The notes beneath the pieces were generated by a model. It was not told the origin of the DNA and searched no databases. It saw only the letters and a list, made by a program, of their open reading frames with translations. A DNA stretch of 64,000 nt from Streptomyces griseoruber. Lineage in GTDB: Bacteria; Actinomycetota; Actinomycetes; Streptomycetales; Streptomycetaceae. Position numbers and translations under genes: made by a program. The stretch spans positions 296,705 to 360,704 of the forward strand of contig NZ_KQ948772.1 in the NCBI RefSeq assembly GCF_001514205.1, in the 5' to 3' direction. Numbering within the stretch: position 1 is the first letter of the stretch; every line of letters begins with the position of its first letter. Below are positions 8,117 to 15,468 of this stretch, one piece after another.

Positions 8117-8189
8117 CGGGGCGGCTGGATTCGAACCAGCGTGTTCCAGTTTTGGAGACCGGTGCGGCTGCCTCTGCGCTACGGCCCCG
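8117..8189 (-). tRNA. Atypical tRNA-like gene, anticodon CCA (Trp)
   Basis: On the minus strand this folds into a cloverleaf with a 5-bp anticodon stem around the loop CTCCAAA (anticodon CCA), a variable loop AACAC and a 5-bp T-stem around TTCGAAT. The D-arm reads GCG, CAGAGGCAGC, CGC. The acceptor stem is imperfect: 5' CGGGGCCG against 3' CGCCCCG needs a one-base bulge. The base in the discriminator position is C rather than the G of standard bacterial tRNA-Trp, and no CCA is encoded. D-arm, T-loop and layout match the two tRNA-like genes at 11.5 kb more closely than any normal Trp tRNA I know. It may be a degenerate or specialised tRNA. Confidence 0.65.
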
Positions 8190-8220
8190 CCCTTGCCGCA
8201 GAGCGTAATGCCTTGGCCCG

Positions 8221-8904
8221 TTGTCGGAGCGGCGGCGGCGTGCGCCGGTGGTGGATCTCGCCGATCGGCGGGCGCTGGAGGCCTGTCGGCCGGCCGATCC
8301 CGAGGTCGTCGAGGAGGCGCGGCGGCTGAAGGAGGCGGCACCGCTGGACTTCGGACTGACCGAGTCGGCGGTGGCGTCCTGGCTGTACACCAAGTGCCAC
8401 CGCCAGATCCCGACGACGGCCGTGGACACGGCGGTCTGCCGGCCGAACCCGAGCTGCGCGAGGACCCTCGACGAGGAGGGCCGGGCCTGGATCACCAAGC
8501 GCGCCCTGGAGCGGCTGATCAAGCTGCACCGGCGGGGGCTGCCGCTGGAGATGGCGACGGTCTACCTCGGCGACGGCGCGTACGCGCCCGTGCCGCTGAC
8601 CGCGCTGATCGACCGCCTCCGGGGCCGCCCGGTCACCGGCCTCGGCGAACTGGCCCGGGACGCGGACGCCTGGGAGGCCCGGCTGCGCCGTGCCGCCGGG
8701 CGTTCGGACGAGGGCGGTGACGAGGGTGACGTCGTCCACCAGATCCTCGCCAACGCCGAGCTGTCCCAGCTGCGCAGGCATCGCGCGGTGGTGGCCCGGC
8801 TGGTGCGTCATCTGCCGCCGAAGCTGCGGGCGACGTATCTGGTGGGGGCGTCGGAGAAGCACCAGCGGTTCTGGAGGGAGGTGTGCACGGGGAAGGGGCG
8901 GTGA
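8221..8904 (+). CDS. Conserved hypothetical protein
   Basis: A 227-residue soluble, Arg- and Leu-rich protein with no signal peptide or membrane segment. It has a lone Cys/His-containing stretch (TKCHRQIPTT, VCRPNPSCARTL) that could bind metal but is not a clear zinc finger, and a helical, basic C-terminus (LRRHRAVVARLVRHLPPKL). The start could be TTG 8221 (MSERRRRAPVVDL) or the GTG pair at 8248/8251; the frame is open throughout. It faces the SDR/LRR gene pair tail to tail with only 24 bases between stops, and lies between that pair and the Trp-type tRNA-like gene. Function unknown; a link to the tRNA-like/SDR/LRR block is possible. Confidence 0.7.
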   Translation: MSERRRRAPVVDLADRRALEACRPADPEVVEEARRLKEAAPLDFGLTESAVASWLYTKCHRQIPTTAVDTAVCRPNPSCARTLDEEGRAWITKRALERLIKLHRRGLPLEMATVYLGDGAYAPVPLTALIDRLRGRPVTGLGELARDADAWEARLRRAAGRSDEGGDEGDVVHQILANAELSQLRRHRAVVARLVRHLPPKLRATYLVGASEKHQRFWREVCTGKGR

Positions 8905-8928
8905 GGGCGCGAGCCGGCCGGGGGCCGG

Positions 8929-10128
8929 TCAGTCCTCCGGTGAGCTCTCCGGTGTCAGGGGTGCCGTGCGGTGGACGCTGCGTACGGCGGCCACGTCGGG
9001 GGCCACGGACGGGGGCGGGACGTGGGCGCTGAGCGCCGCGAGGCGGCGTTTGACGCTGGTCGCGATGGACCGGCCGAGGACGAGGCGGGTGGCCGTGGCG
9101 GCGCGGGGCGCGTGGTCGAGCAGACGGTGGGCCTCGCGGCTGCGCAGGCCCGTGTGGCGCAGGTACAGGTGGGCGAGGCGGTGTTCACCGGCGGCCAGCG
9201 TCCGGCCGATGCGGTCGGCGGCCTCCAGGTCGAGCCGGTTGTCGGCCGCGCCGAGCACGGCGGCGGCACGCACCCGGCCGAGGTCCAGCAGGGTGACCCC
9301 GGCGGCGGTGGCCGCGTCCACCAGCAGGGCGGCGGCCCGCGGCCCGATGCCGTTGCTGGCGACGGACAGGCGGGTGAGCCGCCCGTACGGCGCCCGGGCC
9401 AGCGCGTCGGCGAGCCGGAGGGCGCCGGCGTCGCCCAGCCGGGCGGCGGACACGTACAGCTCGTCGACGGCCCCGGCGGCGATCACCGCGGCGAGCGCCT
9501 CGGCGCCCGGTGCGCCCAGCGGGTTGCCGCCGACGAAGAGCCGCTCGATGCGCCGTCCGCCGTCGGCGGCGGCCCGCAGGGCGTCGGCGAGCCGTGCGGC
9601 GCCGGACGCGTCCAGGCCCGTCTGGACGAGGTCGAGGGTGCGCAGGGTGCGTGCGGACTCGATGAGTTCGGCGGCCGCCCGGCCCGCCCCGCCGCCCAGC
9701 GGGTTGCGCTTGAGCCAGACACCGGTGACGACCTGCGGCGAGGCGCGCAGCTGGTCGGCGATCCGGCAGGCGCCGCCGGCGGTGATGCCGTTGCAGCCGA
9801 GGTAGAGCGTCTCGACCGGCGCGTCGGTGCCGGCCACGGCGGCGGCGCCCTCGTCGCCGAGGGCGTCGGTGCCCAGCAGCAGATGCCGTACCGGCGACGG
9901 GCCGTCGGCCAGGGCCTCGGCGACCAGCGCCGCCCCCTCGGCGCCGAGCCCCTGCTTGCACAGGTCCAGACGCCCGTCCGGCAGCGCGGTCCCGGCCGTG
10001 AAGTCCAGCCGCTCCCCCGCCGGCCGCCCGGCACGCAGCCAGTCGAGCAGCGGGGCGAGATCGGCGAGCGGCCGGGGAACGACAGGGGGCACTCCGGCGA
10101 ACCCGGCCGGCTGGTTCTCCTCGTTCAC
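8929..10128 (-). CDS. Leucine-rich-repeat protein (ribonuclease-inhibitor type)
   Basis: A 399-residue protein consisting mostly of about ten leucine-rich repeats of roughly 28 residues of the ribonuclease-inhibitor class. Clear units include LYLGCNGITAGGACRIADQL, VWLKRNPLGGGAGRAAAELI, LDLVQTGLDASGAARLADAL, LFVGGNPLGAPGAEALAAVI and LSVASNGIGPRAAALLVDAA. There is no signal peptide, so the horseshoe should be cytoplasmic and serve protein-protein binding. The GTG at 10126-10128 overlaps the stop of the upstream SDR gene (GTGA), so the two are translationally coupled and probably work as a pair. RI-type LRR proteins are common in eukaryotes and scattered in bacteria. The partner is unknown; the SDR protein is the obvious candidate. 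Confidence 0.85.
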   Translation of the reverse strand: MNEENQPAGFAGVPPVVPRPLADLAPLLDWLRAGRPAGERLDFTAGTALPDGRLDLCKQGLGAEGAALVAEALADGPSPVRHLLLGTDALGDEGAAAVAGTDAPVETLYLGCNGITAGGACRIADQLRASPQVVTGVWLKRNPLGGGAGRAAAELIESARTLRTLDLVQTGLDASGAARLADALRAAADGGRRIERLFVGGNPLGAPGAEALAAVIAAGAVDELYVSAARLGDAGALRLADALARAPYGRLTRLSVASNGIGPRAAALLVDAATAAGVTLLDLGRVRAAAVLGAADNRLDLEAADRIGRTLAAGEHRLAHLYLRHTGLRSREAHRLLDHAPRAATATRLVLGRSIATSVKRRLAALSAHVPPPSVAPDVAAVRSVHRTAPLTPESSPED

Positions 10129-11486
10129 CACTGCGCCTCCCGGTAGTCCTTCAGGAACACGCCCGACACCGGGTCCCCGGCCTCGCCGCGCACGATCGGG
10201 TCGTACACCCGGGCCGCGCCGTCGACGATGTCGAGCGGGGTGCGGAAGCCGGCGCCCGCCATCCGGGCCTTCTTCGGTGCCGGGTTCTCGTCGGTGATCC
10301 AGCCGGTGTCGACGGCGCACATGTGGACGCCCCGGGCCGCGAGTTCGGCGGCGCTGGTGCGGGTGAGCATGTTGAGGGCGGCCTTGGCCATGTTGGTGTG
10401 CGGGTGCCCCGCCATCTTGTTGCGCACGGTGAACCGGCCCTCGACGGCGGTGACGTTGACGACGTACCGGCGCGGGTGCGGGGAGGCGAGCAGCAGCGGC
10501 AGCAGCCGGTCGCACAGCAGGGCGGGGGCGAGGGCGTTGACGAGCTGGGTCTCCAGGACCTCGGCCGGGTCGAGCGCGCCGAGCGTCGCCGACCAGGAGT
10601 TCTCCGGGGAGGGGTCCGGCAGCAGACCGGCCTCGTCGGCCTCGCGCAGGGCCGCGGGCAGCGCGGCGGCCCCGCCCGGGAGCATGCGCATCGGCGCGAA
10701 CCCGGGGGCCTGGCGCGCCCCCTCGGGCAGCGCGTCGACCTCGCCGGCCGCGAGCAGGGCGTACGACTGCGGGGGGCGGCGCACGGTCTGGGCCGCGTTG
10801 TTGACGAGGATGTCGAGGGGCCGGCCCTCGGCGCGCAGGTCCTCGCACAGACCCAGTACCTGGCGCGGGTCACGCAGGTCGACGGCGAGCACGGTGAGCC
10901 GGTCCAGCCACTGAGCGCTGCCCGGTTCGGCCCGGAAGCGGCGCACGGTGTCGTGCGGGAACCGGGAGGTGACCTGGACCTCCGCGCCGTCGCGCAGCAT
11001 CATCAGCGCCAGCTGGAAGCCGATCTTCACGCGGCCGCCGGTCAGCAGGACGCGCCGCCCGCGCAGATCGGTGCTCAGGGCACGGCGGGCGGTGTTGTCG
11101 GCGGCGCAGCCGGGGCAGAGCCGGTGGTAGAAGGTGTCGACCTGTCGATACGGCGACTTGCAGACGTAGCAGGTGCGTGGCCGCCGGAACACGCCTCCGT
11201 CACCGGTGTCGGCGCCGGTCAGGGGGGCGTCCTCGCGCCGGCCCGGAGCTCCGGTGGCGGTGGCGGCCATCGCGGCGGCGTCGGCGGCCGACAACTCGGC
11301 GCCGCGGGCCTTGCGGCGGCGCAGCCGTCCGTCGCGCGCGAAGGACGCGGCGACCTGCTCGGCGCGCAGCCGTACGGGATCGTCGACGGGCAGCGCGCGC
11401 AGCCTGCCCACCAGTGCGTGGAAGGCGGCCAGTTCCGTCTCGGTGACCGGCGCGGTGACCGCCGCCGGCCCCATCTCCTCGCCCAT
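10125..11486 (-). CDS. Zinc-ribbon + short-chain dehydrogenase-like protein
   Basis: A 453-residue protein with an unusual layout. Residues 1-100 are helical and charged. CxxC pairs at about 106-109 and 124-127 form a zinc ribbon. From about 145 an SDR Rossmann fold follows (LLTGGRVKIG, then DILVNNAAQTV near residue 230). A 70-residue insertion precedes the C-terminal half (NVTAVEGRF, MAKAALNMLTR, VDTGWITDE). Where classical SDRs have Tyr-x-x-x-Lys this protein has Thr-Asn-Met-Ala-Lys, so the catalytic Tyr looks replaced and it may bind a dinucleotide without being a normal dehydrogenase. ATG 11486 is the chosen start; an in-frame ATG lies four codons on. It begins 30 bases after the Asp-type tRNA-like gene, is coupled to the LRR gene and is probably co-transcribed with both. 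Confidence 0.82.
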   Translation of the reverse strand: MGEEMGPAAVTAPVTETELAAFHALVGRLRALPVDDPVRLRAEQVAASFARDGRLRRRKARGAELSAADAAAMAATATGAPGRREDAPLTGADTGDGGVFRRPRTCYVCKSPYRQVDTFYHRLCPGCAADNTARRALSTDLRGRRVLLTGGRVKIGFQLALMMLRDGAEVQVTSRFPHDTVRRFRAEPGSAQWLDRLTVLAVDLRDPRQVLGLCEDLRAEGRPLDILVNNAAQTVRRPPQSYALLAAGEVDALPEGARQAPGFAPMRMLPGGAAALPAALREADEAGLLPDPSPENSWSATLGALDPAEVLETQLVNALAPALLCDRLLPLLLASPHPRRYVVNVTAVEGRFTVRNKMAGHPHTNMAKAALNMLTRTSAAELAARGVHMCAVDTGWITDENPAPKKARMAGAGFRTPLDIVDGAARVYDPIVRGEAGDPVSGVFLKDYREAQW

Positions 11487-11516
11487 CCGTCCCCGCCCCC
11501 GTGCTCGCCGTACCGT

Positions 11517-11587
11517 GGTCCCGGCCGGATTCGAACCGGCGTATCCACCTTGACAGGGTGGTGAGTCTGCCTCTGCTCTACAGGACC
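11517..11587 (-). tRNA. Atypical tRNA-like gene, anticodon GTC (Asp)
   Basis: A full 71-base cloverleaf on the minus strand: acceptor GGTCCTG/CGGGACC (7 pairs, one G-T), D-arm GAG, CAGAGGCAGA, CTC, anticodon stem CCACC/GGTGG around CTGTCAA (anticodon GTC), four-base variable loop, T-stem GCCGG/CCGGC around TTCGAAT. Features needed for tertiary structure (T8, GG in the D-loop, T33, T-loop) are present. It is not the normal Streptomyces tRNA-Asp, the discriminator base is A instead of G, and CCA is not encoded. It follows the Gly-type gene by 9 bases and precedes the SDR gene by 30. Confidence 0.75.
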
Positions 11588-11596
11588 GTTCCGCGC

Positions 11597-11667
11597 CCGG
11601 ACGACCGGATTCGAACCGGCGTATCCGGCTGGGCAAGCCGGTGCGGCTGCCTCTGCGCTACGTCCGG
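11597..11667 (-). tRNA. Atypical tRNA-like gene, anticodon GCC (Gly)
   Basis: A 71-base cloverleaf on the minus strand: acceptor CCGGACG/CGTCCGG (7 perfect pairs), D-arm GCG, CAGAGGCAGC, CGC identical to the Trp-type copy, anticodon stem CCGGC/GCCGG around TTGCCCA (anticodon GCC), four-base variable loop, T-arm GCCGG, TTCGAAT, CCGGT. Oddities are a pyrimidine (C) at position 37, a G at the discriminator position where bacterial tRNA-Gly has T, and no encoded CCA. It is first of the tandem pair, about 90 bases after the WhiB-like gene on the same strand. Confidence 0.73.
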
Positions 11668-11754
11668 AGGCGCCCCCGGATCCTAACCGCACCCCCGCGA
11701 CGCGGTCTCCCGGTTTTTCGAGGCGCCTCTCCCGGTCCACCGCCCGGTGACGGG

Positions 11755-12000
11755 TCAGCAGGACGTGCGCCTGATCTGGAGGCGCTCCTTCTCGGACAGG
11801 CCGCCCCAGACACCGAAGCGCTCGTCGTTGGCCAGGGCGTACTCGAGACAGGCCACGCGCATGTCGCACATGCCGCAGATGCGCTTGGCCTCGCGCACCG
11901 AGCTGCCGGGCTCCGGGAAGAAGAAGTCCGCCCCGGTCTGCGCGCACAGCGCCTGGCGCTGCCAGCCGAGGTCGGACGTGGGGATCGTGTCGGTATGCAT
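11755..12000 (-). CDS. WhiB-like iron-sulfur regulator
   Basis: An 81-residue WhiB-like (Wbl) protein, an actinobacterial [4Fe-4S] regulator that usually acts with the primary sigma factor. The four cluster cysteines are visible: one in ALCAQ near residue 19, then CGMC and C in RICGMCDMRVACLEYAL (residues about 42, 45 and 51). The G[VI]WGG turn (FGVWGG) and the basic C-terminal tail KERLQIRR complete the family pattern. ATG 11998-12000 gives the normal length; no good ribosome-binding site is seen before it. It is not WblC, since the C-terminus lacks the GRPR AT-hook. It is transcribed toward the tRNA-like/SDR/LRR block and may be its regulator, which is inference. Confidence 0.9.
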   Translation of the reverse strand: MHTDTIPTSDLGWQRQALCAQTGADFFFPEPGSSVREAKRICGMCDMRVACLEYALANDERFGVWGGLSEKERLQIRRTSC

Positions 12001-12268
12001 GGCCAGGATCGTGCCGTGCGGCGAAAAACGTTCGATCAACGCCGGATATACGCAGCGGGCGCAGGCCTCCGGCCGCCCCGATGATGACGCCGTGACCGGC
12101 CTCGGCGCACGGCGGCGCGCGGAACGCGCACCACCAAGGAGACCCGCCGCGGTCACCGACGGTGAAGGAGGTCCGCGCGGGCCGTCCGCGGCACTCCGGC
12201 GGCGATTGTCAGTGGGCGGTGCAAGACTCGGCAGTGCAGGCAACGGGACCCTTGTGAGGAGGGCGGAG

Positions 12269-13060
12269 ATGCTCACCACCCGTTTCGTCGACGGCGCTCC
12301 GAACTGGATCGACCTCGGCACGCCCGACATCGACGGCGCCACCTCCTTCTACGGCGCCCTGTTCGGCTGGCGGTTCGCGTCCGCGGGGCCGGAGGCCGGC
12401 GGTTACGGCTTCTTCCAGTCGGACGGCAGAACCGTCGCGGGCGGTATGCAGACCACGCCCGCGCAGGGTCCCCCGTCCTGGACGGTCTATTTCCAGTCGT
12501 CGGACGTGGACGCCACCGCCAAGGCCGCCGAACGGGCCCACGGCCGGGTGCTCTTCGCTCCCATGGACGTGATGGGACAGGGCATGATGGCGATCGTCGC
12601 CGACTCGGCGGGGGTGCCCTTCGGCCTCTGGCAGCCGGGCCGGAACAAGGGCGTGGACCTGGCCGGCGAGCCCGGTTCGCTGTGCTGGGTGGAGCTGTAC
12701 ACGCCGGACATCGCCGCGGCGGCCGCCTTCTACTACGCGGCGCTGGGTCTGGAGACCTCCGCGGTCCCCTTCCCCGGCGGCGTGTACACCTGTGTCAATC
12801 CCCCGGGTGGGAGCGAGGACGCCATGTTCGGCGGGTTCGTGACACTGGCCGACGACCCGACCGAGGCGCGGGACGGGGCGTACTGGCTGCCGTACTTCGA
12901 GGTCGCGGACGTGGACGCGGTGGCCGCCGAGGCGGAGGCGCGGGGCGGCGCGGTCCGGATGCCCGCGGCGGACGTCGAGGGCGTCGGCCGCATGGCCCGG
13001 CTGGCCGACCCGTACGGGGCGCGTTTCGCGGTGATCAGGAGCGCGCAGCAGGAGGGCTGA
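12269..13060 (+). CDS. VOC-family (glyoxalase/bleomycin-resistance-like) protein, two domains
   Basis: A 263-residue cytoplasmic protein with two tandem vicinal-oxygen-chelate modules. Module 1 starts at WIDLGTPDIDGATSFYGALFGW near residue 13, module 2 at WVELYTPDIAAAAAFYYAALGL near residue 135; each ends in a strand like GVPFGLWQPG or GARFAVIRS. Such double modules form one metal site in glyoxalase, dioxygenase and drug-binding relatives, but the substrate cannot be read from sequence. The ATG at 12269 follows GAGGAGGGCGGAG, a strong ribosome-binding site. It stands alone between the divergent WhiB-like gene and the convergent LacI gene. Streptomyces genomes hold many paralogues of this type. 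Confidence 0.87.
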   Translation: MLTTRFVDGAPNWIDLGTPDIDGATSFYGALFGWRFASAGPEAGGYGFFQSDGRTVAGGMQTTPAQGPPSWTVYFQSSDVDATAKAAERAHGRVLFAPMDVMGQGMMAIVADSAGVPFGLWQPGRNKGVDLAGEPGSLCWVELYTPDIAAAAAFYYAALGLETSAVPFPGGVYTCVNPPGGSEDAMFGGFVTLADDPTEARDGAYWLPYFEVADVDAVAAEAEARGGAVRMPAADVEGVGRMARLADPYGARFAVIRSAQQEG

Positions 13061-13080
13061 GGGCCGGCCGGCGGACGGGC

Positions 13081-14106
13081 TCAGGTCGAGGCACGGCGCA
13101 CCAGGGTGGTCGGCAGGACCACACCGGCCGGGGTCTCCTCCGGGGTGCGCGGGTCGAGGCGGCGCAGCAGGAGGCGGGCCATGATCCGGCCCATCTCCTC
13201 GATGTCCTGACGGACCGTCGTCAGCGGCGGGTCGGTGGCCTCGGCGACCGGCAGCATGTCGTCGAAGCCGACGACCGCCACGTCCTCGGGCACCCGCCGC
13301 CCCCGCTCGCGCAGCACGCGCAGGGCGCCGGAGGCGGTGAGGTCGTTCGCGGCGAACACGGCGTCGACGTCCGGGCAGCGGTCCAGGAGGGCGCGCATGG
13401 CGCGCTCCCCGCCGGCGGGCGTGAAGTCGCTCTCCACGACGAGCCGCGCATCGGCCCCGCCCATGACGTCCCGGTAGCCGTCCAGCCGGTCGGCCGCCGA
13501 GGTCTGGTCGAGGGGGCCGGTGAGGTGCGCGATCCGGGTGCGGCCGAGGCCGACGAGATGGCGTACGGCCTCGCGGGCCCCGCCGCGGTTGTCGCTGTCG
13601 ACGTACGCCACGCCGGCCTCGCCGTCGCTCCAGCCGGGGCGGCCGCCGAACACGGTGGGCAGGCCGGCGCCCCGGATGAGGCCGGGGAGCGGGTCGTCGA
13701 GGTGGAGGGAGAAGACCAGGGCGCCGTCGACATGACCGCCGGCGAGATAGCGGGCGACGCGCGTGTGGTCGTCGCGGCCCTCGGTGAGCAGCAGGACCAG
13801 CTGGTTGTCCTGGGCGGTCAGCTCCTTGCTGATGCCGCGGAGCTGGAGCGCGAAGAACGGGTCGGCGAAGACCCTGGTCTCCGGTTCGGCGATGACGACG
13901 GCCACGGCGCCGTGCCGCTTCGTCACCAGGCTGCGGGCCGCCTGGTTGGGCACGTACCCGAGTTCCTCCACGGCCCGCCGGACCCGCTCCGCCAGAGGCT
14001 CCCGGACCCCGTCCCCACCGTTGACGACCCTCGACACGGTGGCCCTGGACACCCCGGCCCGCGCGGCCACGGCCTCCAGGGTGGGACGCTGTGCGGTCTC
14101 GGTCAC
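13081..14106 (-). CDS. LacI/GalR-family transcriptional repressor
   Basis: A 341-residue LacI-type repressor. The N-terminal HTH and hinge are clear (PTLEAVAARAGVSRATVSRVVNG, then the YVPNQAARSLVTKR hinge helix). The rest is a periplasmic-binding-protein-like sugar sensor, with ADRLDGYRDVM, DAVFAANDLTASGALRVL and VAVVGFDDM in the expected order. Its own operator is probably the perfect palindrome at 14163-14174. No sugar transporter or glycosidase gene lies beside it, so it is either an orphan controlling distant genes or the remnant of a larger sugar locus. The effector is unknown. Confidence 0.92.
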   Translation of the reverse strand: MTETAQRPTLEAVAARAGVSRATVSRVVNGGDGVREPLAERVRRAVEELGYVPNQAARSLVTKRHGAVAVVIAEPETRVFADPFFALQLRGISKELTAQDNQLVLLLTEGRDDHTRVARYLAGGHVDGALVFSLHLDDPLPGLIRGAGLPTVFGGRPGWSDGEAGVAYVDSDNRGGAREAVRHLVGLGRTRIAHLTGPLDQTSAADRLDGYRDVMGGADARLVVESDFTPAGGERAMRALLDRCPDVDAVFAANDLTASGALRVLRERGRRVPEDVAVVGFDDMLPVAEATDPPLTTVRQDIEEMGRIMARLLLRRLDPRTPEETPAGVVLPTTLVRRAST

Positions 14107-14162
14107 GTCGGGGCTCCTCCTCGGGTGGGTGCGGATCAGGATAGCTCCGGGAGGGGGTCGGT

Positions 14163-14174
14163 GAGAGCGCTCTC
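14163..14174. promoter_or_regulatory. LacI-type operator palindrome
   Basis: GAGAGCGCTCTC is a perfect 12-bp palindrome, flanked on the left by T and G (GTGAGAG), located 57 bases upstream of the LacI start. It matches the GAGAGCGCTCTC class of operator bound by Streptomyces LacI-family sugar repressors, so it is probably autoregulatory. Confidence 0.75.
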
Positions 14175-14259
14175 GCCGCCGGGCGGGCGCGGGGCACCGG
14201 GCGGTCGGCGCTGGGCGGTGACCGATCGTCAGGGGGAACGCCCCGGGAGCCCCTCGGGG

Positions 14260-15336
14260 TCAGGGGGCCGTCGACTCCGGCGGCGCCGGTTTCTCGTGGC
14301 GGCGGGAGCGGGAGGGCGGCGGGGCGTCCTCGCTGCGGGCCCGGCTCGGCTGGACCCGTTTCGGCTCGCCCGGCATCTTCGGGTACTCCGGGGGGTACGG
14401 GAGGTCGCCGAGGCCGTGGTCGTGCTCGTCGCGGCGGGCGAGTTCCAGGAGGGACTCCAGGGAGAAGGCGTGGTCGTCCATGTCGGCGTGGACGTCGCCG
14501 AGTTCGGCGAAGCGGGCCGGCATCGTCGCGATGTCGAAGTCACCGGGGTGCGCCTCGCCGACCTCCTCCCAGCGCAGGGGTGCCGAGACCGGGGCGTGCG
14601 GGCGGGGCCGTACGGAGTAGGCGGAGGCGATGGTGCGGTCCCGGGCGGTCTGGTTGTAGTCGAGGAAGATGCGCTCGCCGCGTTCCTCCTTCCACCACTT
14701 GATCGTCACCCGGTCCGGCATCCGCCGCTCCATCTCCCGGCCGACGGCGATGGCGGCGCGCCGCACCTGGGTGAAGGTCCAGTCCGGCCGGATCGGCACG
14801 AAGACGTGCAGGCCCCGGCCGCCGGAGGTCTTGGGCCAGCCGCGCAGACCGCCGAACTCGTCGAGGACGGACCGCAGTTCATGGGCGGCGCGGACGGCGT
14901 CGTCGAAGTCGGTGCCGGGCTGCGGGTCGAGGTCGATGCGCAGTTCGTCGGGGCGGTCCACGTCGTCGCGGCGGACGGGCCAGGGGTGGAAGGTGAGCGT
15001 GCCGTACTGGGCCGCCCACAGCACGGCCGCCTCCTCGGTGGGACACATCTCGTCGGCGCTGCGCCCGCTGGGGAAGGTGATGTGGGCGGTGGGGATCCAG
15101 TCGGGCATGTTCTTCGGGGCCCGCTTCTGGAAGAAGGACTCGCCGGTCACGCCGTCGGGGTAGCGCTCCAGGGTGGTGGGGCGGTTGCGCAGGGCGCGCA
15201 GGACGCCGGGCGCGACGGCCTGGTAGTAGCGGGCGAGGTCCAGCTTGGTGAAGCCGCGCTCCGGGAAGAAGACCTTGTCGGGACTGGACAGCCGTACGGT
15301 CCGGCCGCCCGCCTCCAGTTCCACCGCATCAGCCAT
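14260..15336 (-). CDS. LigD-type NHEJ primase/polymerase (stand-alone)
   Basis: A 358-residue stand-alone version of the LigD polymerase domain (archaeo-eukaryotic primase fold) that fills gaps in bacterial non-homologous end joining. The family pattern starts at VRLSSPDKVFFPERGFTK. The metal-binding pair sits in RIDLDPQPG near residue 150, the SGGRGLHVFVPI loop follows, then KWWKEERGERIFLDYNQTARDRTIASAYSVR. The C-terminal 50 residues are proline- and charge-rich and probably disordered. The ATG at 15334-15336 gives the normal N-terminus (MADAVELEAGG). It diverges from an ATP-dependent ligase gene across 130 bases, so the pair likely shares a promoter region. No Ku gene is in the window. Confidence 0.9.
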   Translation of the reverse strand: MADAVELEAGGRTVRLSSPDKVFFPERGFTKLDLARYYQAVAPGVLRALRNRPTTLERYPDGVTGESFFQKRAPKNMPDWIPTAHITFPSGRSADEMCPTEEAAVLWAAQYGTLTFHPWPVRRDDVDRPDELRIDLDPQPGTDFDDAVRAAHELRSVLDEFGGLRGWPKTSGGRGLHVFVPIRPDWTFTQVRRAAIAVGREMERRMPDRVTIKWWKEERGERIFLDYNQTARDRTIASAYSVRPRPHAPVSAPLRWEEVGEAHPGDFDIATMPARFAELGDVHADMDDHAFSLESLLELARRDEHDHGLGDLPYPPEYPKMPGEPKRVQPSRARSEDAPPPSRSRRHEKPAPPESTAP

Positions 15337-15468
15337 GCGAGCCACGGTAGGCGCAACACCCATGACACGCATACCGGGCCATACCGGTACGAGTGACGCG
15401 CTGCATGCGGGCCGGGGCGGCGTCGGTGTGGAGTGCGGGCGTCCTGGGCGGCTCGTAGAGTCAAAGCC

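Noticed and set aside
12209..14197. A 662-codon minus-strand frame across the VOC and LacI genes
   Set aside because: It is a frame shadow: composition is Arg/Pro/Gly-rich and it covers two well-supported genes.
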